Shown here piece after piece: positions 1 through 7,000 of a DNA stretch of 12,195 nucleotides (positions are counted from its first letter, which is position 1; each line of letters begins with the position of its first letter). The position numbers and the translations under genes were made by a program. Source of the stretch: Stramenopiles sp. TOSAG23-3 (taxonomy: Eukaryota; Sar); assembly GCA_900128585.1 (NCBI GenBank), contig LT642700.1, positions 1 to 12,195 of the forward strand, given 5' to 3'. The notes under the pieces were generated by a model. That model was not told where the DNA came from. It saw only the letters and a list, made by a program, of their open reading frames with translations, and did no database searches.

Positions 1-242
1 AAGAAGAAGAAGTTGAAAATTTATTATTATATTATTATTTTTTTTTATTATTAAAAAAATACTTCGTCGTACTGTTATAAATCAGTAAGAAGAATTGATC
101 TATCTGTCTTGGAAAATAATAACTGTGGGTGCTTCTAAGATCAATTACTCGGTCGTATAAAGAATCTGTTTCCATATCATTTTAAGCCTGTAGGTATACC
201 CCGATTGCTCGATCGTTTTCTTGTGGCTGAAAATTTTAAACT
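1..242 (+). promoter_or_regulatory. Upstream/5' UTR region of the coiled-coil gene
   Basis: The window opens with four AAG units and then an ATT/T-rich microsatellite to about position 57. From about 60 to 242 the base composition is more mixed. I see no open frame, no convincing TATA box and no other core promoter motif. The last bases before the ATG are A-rich with A at -3, which fits eukaryotic initiation. The AAG-then-ATT composition resembles the divergent spacer at 2828-3660, so simple-repeat DNA seems typical of 5' flanks here. Promoter status is inferred from position only. Confidence 0.35.
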
Positions 243-1466
243 ATGAGTGGTCTTGATTCGAGTTCAGAAGAGGAGACGAGCGGATGGCCCCCTGCAACGC
301 CCCAAACGCCCGTTTCGTATTATGTAGAAGTTGCCAGTTCGGACACGACGTCGGGCGGGGAAAGCGATGATGATGGTGAGTGTACGGTCGAGAACAAAAG
401 TAGTGATAGTTTAGGTATCAGTGTTCGTGGTAATAGTAGTGACCCTGGCTTAAAAATCGATGCAGATGGTAGAAGCGACGACGAGACTCCCAAGGTTGAA
501 GAACACGACGAAGTTAGTAACGGCCAAGAAAATAGGAGTACTCAAAATTCTCCTGCTGCTGTTGAAGTAGATACCACAGGGGCAAGTTCTGAAGGCAGTG
601 GCATTGGTTTATTCGACAAGGGTCGGCGGGAAGAAGACGTGGGCTCCCCTATTTTTGATGAAATGTTGAATCTTGAACATGAACTCGACGAGGAAACAGA
701 ACACGACGTGGGCTTGCAGTTTGACGATGGAGTTTTTACCGGTACCGACCTCAGTGGACAGGCCGAAGAGTTGGCTGCGAAAGGGATGGACGTCGAATTC
801 CATTTGGGCCAACGCCACACTGAAGACGATGTAAATAAGGAGGACATACACGGGAAAGATTTCGAGCTTATGTTGCTAAAAAGAGAAATGGAAGCAGCTG
901 CCTTCAACAAACAGAGGGAAGACGAAATGTTGGCAGAAGAAAGACAGAGGCGATTGGAAATTAGAAAGCGTCAGATTGAGCTGGAACGCCAGCGGAGGCT
1001 TAGCAAGCTGGAGGATTTAGCCCGGGTTGCAGAAATGATGACAGTTCAATTCGACGCCAAAATAGAACAAGTGCAGAGCACCATAGATGAGATAAACGCA
1101 GAATTAATGGTCGAAGAGAGTGTAGAGCTGGCCCGGGAACTGCGACGCGGCCAAACGATGAGCCGAGACCGGCTGCTGGACGGGTACCAGTTTTCCCCCC
1201 GTGAAGCAGACTCCATTGTTCGCAAGATGGCAAGACGAAGCGAGATGGCAAGCTCCAGCTATGTCTCTTCGGCGTCTTATTTTTCTGGGATTACAGATGA
1301 TGAACCGGGCTATTTTGCCAGGCCATCGAAAAGTACATACCCAGCTATGATCAAACGACTTGTAAATGCTTACGCTGGTAGACCGAATATAAATGGGAGA
1401 AGTACAACAGAAAGTCACCGACTGCTTCGGCAAAAACTAAAGCAAGTATTAGACGGCAACCTTTGA
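243..1466 (+). CDS. Acidic coiled-coil protein of unknown function (407 aa)
   Basis: I do not recognise this protein. Residues 1-200 are low-complexity, rich in Ser, Asp, Glu and Gly, strongly acidic and probably disordered. Residues about 205-300 are heptad-like and highly charged, with Glu/Arg/Gln runs such as EERQRRLEIRKRQ, and probably form a long coiled coil. Residues 300-407 are basic and include a Ser/Tyr-rich stretch (336-348). A short helical tail at 366-404 (YPAMIKRLVNAYAG, then RLLRQKLKQVLD) looks like the most conserved-type segment. There is no signal peptide, membrane segment or catalytic motif. The ATG at 243 has A at -3 and there is no in-frame ATG just upstream. The reading frame is open and intron-less to TGA. 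An adaptor, structural or cytoskeleton-associated role is only an inference from composition. A copy of the 3' element begins 7 nt after the stop. Confidence 0.85.
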   Translation: MSGLDSSSEEETSGWPPATPQTPVSYYVEVASSDTTSGGESDDDGECTVENKSSDSLGISVRGNSSDPGLKIDADGRSDDETPKVEEHDEVSNGQENRSTQNSPAAVEVDTTGASSEGSGIGLFDKGRREEDVGSPIFDEMLNLEHELDEETEHDVGLQFDDGVFTGTDLSGQAEELAAKGMDVEFHLGQRHTEDDVNKEDIHGKDFELMLLKREMEAAAFNKQREDEMLAEERQRRLEIRKRQIELERQRRLSKLEDLARVAEMMTVQFDAKIEQVQSTIDEINAELMVEESVELARELRRGQTMSRDRLLDGYQFSPREADSIVRKMARRSEMASSSYVSSASYFSGITDDEPGYFARPSKSTYPAMIKRLVNAYAGRPNINGRSTTESHRLLRQKLKQVLDGNL

Positions 1467-1472
1467 AAATTC

Positions 1473-1503
1473 AAAACAAGAAAATTGGCTGTTATTTAAG
1501 TAA
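1473..1503 (+). repeat. 3' element copy 1 (downstream of the coiled-coil gene)
   Basis: This copy starts 7 nt after the TGA. The 26 bases at 1473-1498, including AAAACAAG and GGCTGTTATTTA, are identical to the reverse complement of 11659-11684. A following AGTAATTAAA is also shared. It is in sense orientation with respect to its gene. Confidence 0.75.
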
Positions 1504-1512
1504 TTAAAATTA

Positions 1513-1558
1513 TTGTACTGCGAACTGAAATCTATCTTGTACTGCGAACTGAAATCTA
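1513..1558 (+). repeat. Tandem duplication, 24-bp period
   Basis: A 22-nt unit containing TGTACTGCGAACTGAAATCTA occurs at 1513-1534 and 1537-1558 with no mismatch. A third, partial copy (TGAACTGCGAACT) is at 1593-1605. An inverted relative (TCAGTTCGCAGTACA) is at 11772-11786. Confidence 0.85.
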
Positions 1559-1841
1559 GATTTAGACATTCTAGGTTTGCATTCCTTCACCATGAACTGC
1601 GAACTTAACTAATCATTCTCAGATATGTACTCCATTGATGATCTGAATCAGAAAATTATTAGATTTGTACCGTGACATAGTTGCAAGGTACGAAAAAATA
1701 TTATTACAGAAGAAAGAATTCAACCCACCGGGGAAACCGTCTAGGTTTTTTAATTTTCGACAATAAGAAATTAAATTGCAAGGAAGGATGAATTAGTACT
1801 TTCAGTGTAGTCATATTTAACGTGTTACGTATAAATTTTAT

Positions 1842-1875
1842 CTAAATAACATTTTCTATATTTTGTTTTTAAAAT
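1842..1875 (-). repeat. 3' element copy 2 (TM2 gene side)
   Basis: On the minus strand this reads TTTTAAAAACAAAATAT, a short variable core, then TGTTATTTAGA. It lacks the GGC before TGTTATTTA seen in other copies. It lies about 115 nt beyond the TM2 stop codon, in sense orientation for that gene. Confidence 0.6.
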
Positions 1876-1945
1876 TAACTACTCAGAAGGTAGGATATTT
1901 AGTCTCATTGGCGGCGTTTTGCATCTAATTCATAACCCAAAAGAC

Positions 1946-2012
1946 TTTTTAAATGTCCTTCATATCTAAATAACAGCATGTATTTTGTTTTTAAATGTCC
2001 TTCAAATAACAG
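1946..2012 (-). repeat. Direct repeat spanning the TM2 stop codon
   Basis: Two direct copies, 1946-1977 and 1988-2012, share tttttaaatgtccttca and aaataacag on the plus strand. They differ by a 5-nt insertion. The right copy contains the last codons and stop of the TM2 gene (C-terminus DCYLKDI); the left copy is wholly in the 3' flank. Confidence 0.75.
1965..1995 (-). repeat. 3' element copy 3 (overlaps the TM2 stop)
   Basis: The minus strand reads TTTAAAAACAAAATACATGC followed by TGTTATTTAGA. The TAA stop codon of the TM2 gene lies inside the left arm, at 1991-1993. The copy is in sense orientation for that gene. Confidence 0.7.
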
Positions 2013-2674
2013 TCTTTAAAGGGTGCTAAAGCGACTAGGTTTCCCGACGCTATGTTAATAACGTCGTACGCGTAAAGGAATACAAACCCTGCGAAGAACA
2101 GTCCATAGAAAGGGTTTCCAGTTGTGCCCCAGCAGGGGAGTAGTCTCTTTGTAAACGGGATTTTTACTCTTTTACAATTGCACCGGCACAGTTTCTGTAA
2201 CAGCGAGATTCGTTTTTTTCTTCGATTTGCTTTATTATCGTTGTTTTCAGGGCTAAATCCAAACACGTACAAGTGGCAAAGAGGGACGCACACTCCAAAG
2301 AAAGAGACCAGCAGTTTAAGAGCCCCTACCTCCAAATAGCCTAAGTATATACGTCCGGCTCCATACGCTCCCCCAACAAGCGATAGCATCCGCGCGGTGC
2401 TCTGCCTCTTGCATTTGTGCGGACACTTTGAGAGGTCACACACTGGTTTGTCTGACACTGTCGCTGCCTGCAACATCTTACGGCGCATTCTCAGGGCGGA
2501 AAACACCCTCGATTTCAACCCAATGCTGGTCGCTGGCAAAGTGTCCTGTTCCGCTACGACCCCGAAGGCAGAGAACAACAAAATGCTCGCGGTTACAAGG
2601 AGAGAGAACGCCACTGTCTTAGTCATCATCGTTGTGCGTGTTTCTGCCGTCTTCTGTTGACTGTTGTTTCGCAT
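1991..2674 (-). CDS. Secretory-pathway TM2-domain membrane protein (227 aa)
   Basis: This is probably a small multi-pass membrane protein that enters the secretory pathway. Residues 17-41 form a signal peptide (hydrophobic VAFSLLVTASILLF, likely cleavage after VVA). A short lumenal region follows with a Cys cluster, CDLSKCPHKC (79-88). Residues 94-138 match the first part of a TM2 domain: GGAYGAGRIYLGYLEVGALKLL has the family's G-x-x-G-A-x-R-F/Y-Y-L-G-x-x-x-x-G-x-x-K-L-L pattern. A basic, Cys-containing loop (about 141-187, with RRKKR and CRCNC) separates this from a last membrane segment (189-210) ending YDVINIASG, which resembles the W-L-x-D-x-I end of TM2. The loop is far longer than usual. 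The first ATG (2674) has T at -3. ATGs at residues 16 and 17 are alternatives; the one at 2629 has A at -3 and gives a more typical signal peptide. Function of the family is poorly defined. It is convergent with the coiled-coil gene. Confidence 0.82.
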   Translation of the reverse strand: MRNNSQQKTAETRTTMMTKTVAFSLLVTASILLFSAFGVVAEQDTLPATSIGLKSRVFSALRMRRKMLQAATVSDKPVCDLSKCPHKCKRQSTARMLSLVGGAYGAGRIYLGYLEVGALKLLVSFFGVCVPLCHLYVFGFSPENNDNKANRRKKRISLLQKLCRCNCKRVKIPFTKRLLPCWGTTGNPFYGLFFAGFVFLYAYDVINIASGNLVALAPFKDCYLKDI

Positions 2675-2812
2675 GAAATTTGTTTGTTGACCAGACGTGC
2701 GGCTACGGGTGTTTTTTTCCTGTTAAATTCCTCGTTCAATGTGTGAAAATGCAAGATCCACTCATCAATATTAGCAAGATGCTTTTTTTAATACCAAGTA
2801 AGTAGAAGAAGA

Positions 2813-2827
2813 GCTGCTGCTGCTGCA
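2813..2827 (+). repeat. GCT microsatellite (5 units)
   Basis: Five consecutive GCT/GCA units lie directly before a purine tract, about 140 bp upstream of the TM2 start. They are non-coding in any supported gene. Confidence 0.85.
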
Positions 2828-2870
2828 GAAAAAAAGAAGAAAGAAGAAAGAAGAAGAAGAAGAAGAAAAA
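2828..2870 (+). repeat. GAA/AAG purine tract
   Basis: An uninterrupted run of A and G made mostly of GAA/AAG units. A shorter TTC tract at 3613-3627 gives the complementary sequence near the other end of the spacer, so the two could pair as an inverted repeat. Confidence 0.85.
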
Positions 2871-2958
2871 GTTGTTGCTAGACTATAAGCTAATGTGCAC
2901 AGTATTGTTGCTCACCTGGAAGGAAGTGGTGGGTGGTGTTTTTTTTGTTTTCGCTTAT

Positions 2959-2990
2959 ACCTTGTCTGTCACCTTGTCTGTCACCTTGTC
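2959..2990 (+). repeat. 12-bp tandem repeat, about 2.7 copies
   Basis: The unit ACCTTGTCTGTC occurs at 2959-2970 and 2971-2982, and then as a partial copy to 2990. It is a simple minisatellite with no apparent coding role. Confidence 0.85.
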
Positions 2991-3198
2991 TTATATTACA
3001 ATATTATTTATTACTGGTATAATTATAATATAGAAGTAATAGAACGACTATCACGTTCTTTTATTTTATTTTGGATATTTACATTAGTATAGTATTAATA
3101 CATTAATATACTATTAGCTATTACATACCAGAGTATAGGATAGGACTACATCCGGTATTATTATTAGCTATATATAAAATATTATTACCGGTATTTCG

Positions 3199-3220
3199 TA
3201 TAATAATAATAATAATAATA
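3199..3220 (+). repeat. TAA microsatellite
   Basis: About seven uninterrupted TAA units in the AT-rich core of the divergent spacer. Confidence 0.85.
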
Positions 3221-3612
3221 CTGCTAGTCTACGTACAGCAAGGCAAATAATTTTAAAAAACTATATTAGTCTAGTAATAAAATAAAACTAAAAAAGAGGA
3301 GTGTTTTCACTTTAAATAGAACGACTAGTCCTATTATTAGACTATGAAGGCAAATAAAATATATTAATGATGCAGTTGACAGCTAGCTAGGAAGGAGCTA
3401 GGACGAATTATTTTTATACGCCTTGTATTAATACTACCTCGATACATTGTCGTCGTCTTTGTATTACGAGGATACTTATTATTAGTGTCTAAAAAAGTAG
3501 AAGGAATAGAAGCAAACAACACACAACAATATAATAAATAATAATATAATTAATTATTAGACTATAGTATTACAATATTATAGCAAATATTATAATAATT
3601 ATTTAATAATAA

Positions 3613-3660
3613 TTCTTTCTTCTTCTTTTTTTTATTATTAATAATAATAATAATAAAATA
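3613..3660 (+). repeat. TTC tract and ATT/AAT palindrome
   Basis: A TTC-rich tract (3613-3627) and a T run are followed by ATT units that switch to AAT units. This gives a perfect 16-bp palindrome at 3632-3647 (TTATTATTAATAATAA). It is slippage-prone DNA that could form a cruciform. Confidence 0.8.
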
Positions 3661-3780
3661 ATATTTTATTAGGACTATTATCATCATCTCTTTTTTTTGT
3701 TGCGTTGCTTTTTTGTTGTTTGGATTGATAGTCGTCTAATAAAAATATATAAAAAGACGGCTAATTCCCTAAAGCTTGGA

Positions 3781-3879
3781 ATGAATAATTCTTTCGTGTC
3801 ACAAAGTATCGCATTTAGACCAAGAAGATTTCCGATACACTTTATACCGCAAAGGACATTCCTTCCTTGGAGACGTTAA
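3781..3879 (+). other. Possible upstream ORF, 32 codons
   Basis: An ATG-to-TAA frame of 32 codons lies 122 nt before the giant gene's ATG. It falls where base composition shifts from AT-only to mixed, so it could sit in the 5' UTR. G is at -3. The peptide is basic and Arg/Pro/Phe-rich near its end (FLPWRR). It is short enough to arise by chance, and nothing shows that it is translated. Confidence 0.15.
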
Positions 3880-4001
3880 AAAGACTGTCGAAGTTTGTTA
3901 TTTAACCCATAGAGGTATCCGCAAGTCCTGTTTTCCTTCCACCAAGCCGGTCACCTTGGGCGCGATTCTTTCATTTTGAGGCGTTGCAACGTTTTTCCAC
4001 C

Positions 4002-7000
4002 ATGTCGGAAACAGAAAAAAAAATCCAGAACTTGCTGGAGGCTGTTAAAAAGTTCCAAAATTTTAAACAGCTGGCAAAATACAACATTGGCTGCATTCTG
4101 CAAGCGATAACCCCTCCTACGTCGGGGTGGAAGCAAGCTGTACAATACATAGTGCACAGTGGAGGGGTAGATATTCTTGTTTCTATTTTGAAAAAACAAG
4201 ATGATAGCAGTTCAGAAATAGTCGTCTTACTTACCAAGACTATTGCACGGTTGAATATTTCCGCCGAGAGTACGAAGATCGTGGTTGAAAGTGGCGGTAT
4301 AGACGCTGCTTTCAAGACTGTTCTAGGTGACTCATCAACTCCCTCTTCTGACGCAATCGCTGAAACCACCAAATTAGTGCAGTCTGCGTCAATGTGGGAC
4401 GCAGAGTCTGTCGTTCGAAGCGGGGGCGTTTCCGGGCTGATTAAATTAATGGAGAAATTCTCTTCAAACCAAAAATTGCTCCAACTAAGTGTCTGCACTC
4501 TGGAAACTCTCACCCAGACTCCGAAGGGGGTCAATGAATTAGTTCAACAAAGTGGGATTCCTGTTATGCTTGCGGCAATGGACATTCAGAATTCGCAAGA
4601 ATCTTCAGGTCACCTCGACGAGTGCTTTACCCTTCTGTCGAGGGCGTGTTACGCCCCCGAAAACGTAGAATACATTGCGGCGTGCGGGGGGGCCGAGACG
4701 ATTATCGACACGTTGAAAGGGATTGACGTGGGAGAAAGTGGTCTGGCAAAACGGGGCGGGAAATTATTGTGGAAATTGGCAAAGGGTAAAGTAAAAGACG
4801 CAATAAAAAAGCTAGACCAGGGGCAAGATCCCAAAGCCATTGCACTGTTGTCACACTTAGCCGTTGGAGAACAAATAGAAAACATTGTCAATTCCAATGG
4901 ACTACCGAATTTAGTTGCGGTGCTGCAGAATGGGAAGCTGTCAAACGATGATCTAGAAAATGCCTCGAGGTGCGTGGCAAAACTTATCGCAACCCCCGAC
5001 TACATGAAGAAAGTGATGGACAGTGGCGCCATTAGTGTGCTGGTGAAACTACTGTATCGCCAGGGCAACAGTGACTCGATAATAACTACAATTGTTGGTA
5101 TTTTGACCTCTATCTCCAAGGCTATGTCGTCTGATATTGTCAACAAGAAAGCTAAAACCGCAGAGTACAACTCTGTACTGTTTGTCCTAGGCAAACGGGT
5201 CGACTCGGAAGCCGTCTGTCGTAAATGCTTACAGTATATAACTCTGCTGAAGCCCTTTCCAAGAATCTTAGTGGGGGCCAAAGAATCGGTTGGTTTCATC
5301 AGCAACGCTATGAAAAATCATCACAGCTGCTTTAAAATCCAACGACACGGTGCGAATGCTCTGAATATGTTAGCTTCTGCGTATGTCGAAAACAGTACAC
5401 CACTGGCTTCCATTTCGGAAGAAATTTTGAAGGCCGGTGGTGTAAAATGTGTGTTTCAAGCTTTAGAAGATTTTGGTGAGTCCGCGGATGTAGCAGTTTC
5501 ATGCCTGTCCATACTGGAGCAGATTAATTCGGTGAACGAATCGGCGAGCGTTTTGCAGTATATTGAAATCGATGTACAAGACTTTCGCCAACATATTGCC
5601 TCCACCGCCATACTTCACCTAAACGAATCAGGTGTACGTGCGACTTCGCACAAACTTCTCGATTCATTTGTAGATGAAGCATGCGTAGTAACGAAACTTC
5701 AATCAATTGAAAAGTGGCTAGCGGGTATAACGGACCGCCCCGATTCAGAGAGCTTGTCTTTGATCTTGGCTGATATGCAGTTCCTGACAGGATGCACAAT
5801 TTCGGCAAAACTTAGCCGGTTGCTAATAGAGCATGGTGGCATCTCGTTGATTTTTCATAGCATGGCTGAAAGTGGGACGCAAATGGATCTTGACAGCTTG
5901 AACGAGGTGCTAGAGTACTGTTTCTTGTTCTTGTACAATTTAATCCTATCGAACCCCTCCCTACGAGACACAGTGGCAGAACTTGTCCAGAATTTGGGCG
6001 GTGTTTCAATTGCTGCAAAGACTATGAAAATGAATCCCAAAATGGACGTCGCGCCTGGTTTAAAGCTGCTCCGGGAGTTTTCAAAAATGACGCTTCTGTC
6101 CCCTGACCTTCTATCAAACGGAGTTGCAGAGGCCATGTTTACCCTTCTTCGCGTACAAACGGAGGACCAGACGGTGCTATTGTTAGCCCTGAGCATTTTG
6201 ATAGATTTGGCATGCTACCCAAAAAATGTGTCAGCACTTATCAAAAAAGGCGTTTTTAGCCCGGTTGTTAGTACAATTCGTCCAGGACATTCCAACAGTA
6301 ACAATCGTTATGTGGTTCACAAAGTCTTGAAAGTGGTGCTTTTGCTTACAAAAAATAGCCTAGGGGTAAAAGCACTGCGACGGATCCGCCCCCTTCCTAC
6401 TCTTGCCCACGTAAGCGAATATTTTTGTGCAGAGCAGGATATCCAACGCTTATGTGGCAGGGTCATAAGTATAGTTGCAAGTACAGGGGATTTGGAACTC
6501 GCCTGCAAGACTTTAAGTGATATTGCAGCTTCAGACGACATAGATATTCCTCAAGCAACAGAACTAATGGACACGGTCAGGACGTTTGCGTTTGAAATTG
6601 ATAATTATGCCCAATTGGTCGACAAAGGTGTGTGTGAAAATGTGATTTTGCTCATGTCCAAGCTGATTGCACTAGAGGAGGATGTGGCAGTAAGTGCCTT
6701 ACTCTCAAAAGCAGCGTGGTGCATTGGTTTTATGGCCATGGAGGTGCAAATACATGAAGCATCACAAGTGGGACCGTGGATGGTCTATATCCTGAGGATG
6801 GATCCCACGAAAGCCATGTTGAACGCGGTGTCTATGTTCATGAGCTCAAAGCACAACGCTCATCAGCTTGTAAATAACAATTTAGTAGAATCGCTCGTTG
6901 AAATAATCCCAGACAGTGATGTTGAGCTGCTACCGCTTATATTTAGATGCTTGGGTGCCATTGCTAACACCTCCAGTGAATTTCATGACCGGGTGTCTTC

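Larger units (their letters stand above)
1473..1651 (+). repeat. Composite dispersed repeat, left copy
   Basis: Three blocks lie in order: the 3' element (1473-1510), the TGTACTGCGAACTGA block (1513-1558, duplicated here), and a third block at 1625-1651 (ATGTACT, then GATGATCTGAATCAG). The same three blocks, in the same order and in inverted orientation, occur at 11857 down to 11700. Sequence between the blocks is only weakly similar, so this is an old or degenerate duplication, or a repeat family. Confidence 0.6.
1467..1990. other. Convergent 3'-3' intergenic spacer
   Basis: This 524-bp AT-rich spacer separates two genes that end toward each other. It holds one sense copy of the 3' element for the left gene, a tandem 24-bp repeat, and two copies of the element in the opposite orientation for the TM2 gene. 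TTGCAAGG occurs twice, near 1681 and 1776. I see no open frame, no RNA gene and no canonical AATAAA close to either stop. Confidence 0.6.
2675..4001. promoter_or_regulatory. Divergent 5'-5' intergenic region rich in simple repeats
   Basis: This 1.3-kb spacer must hold the promoters of both the TM2 gene (leftward) and the giant armadillo gene (rightward). From about 2990 to 3730 it is extremely AT-rich, with ATT/AAT runs and imperfect palindromes, for example around 3084-3116. Composition becomes more mixed from about 3740 onward, which may mark the 5' UTR of the giant gene. GGCAAATAA occurs near 3242 and 3349. No reliable TATA, initiator or other promoter element can be assigned. The full 3' element found in both convergent spacers is absent here; only a bare TGTTATTTAA occurs, near 3896. 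Confidence 0.5.

Noticed and set aside
542-1433. Several minus-strand frames inside the coiled-coil gene
   Set aside because: They are low-complexity antisense shadows of the plus-strand coding region, with no recognisable domains.
2124-2660. Plus-strand frames opposite the TM2 gene
   Set aside because: They overlap a gene with clear signal-peptide and TM2 features; their translations look random.
2895-3092. 65-residue open frame in the divergent spacer
   Set aside because: It is made of a 12-bp tandem repeat and AT-rich DNA, and the peptide has no protein-like character.
2813-3660. CRISPR-like array or replication origin
   Set aside because: The repeats are microsatellites without unique spacers, and AT-richness alone does not support an origin.
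3697-3879. 60-residue open frame beginning with TTG
   Set aside because: It is AT-driven and its start is not ATG; only its inner ATG frame (3781-3879) was kept, as a weak upstream ORF.
3896-3905. TGTTATTTAA just upstream of the giant gene as a further 3' element
   Set aside because: Only the right-arm word is present, with no AAAACAAA arm or GGC core beside it; a 10-mer of this composition is expected by chance in such AT-rich DNA.
3984-4001. TTG-started extension of the giant protein by six residues
   Set aside because: The ATG at 4002 has an ideal CCACC context; TTG starts are not expected in a eukaryotic nuclear gene.
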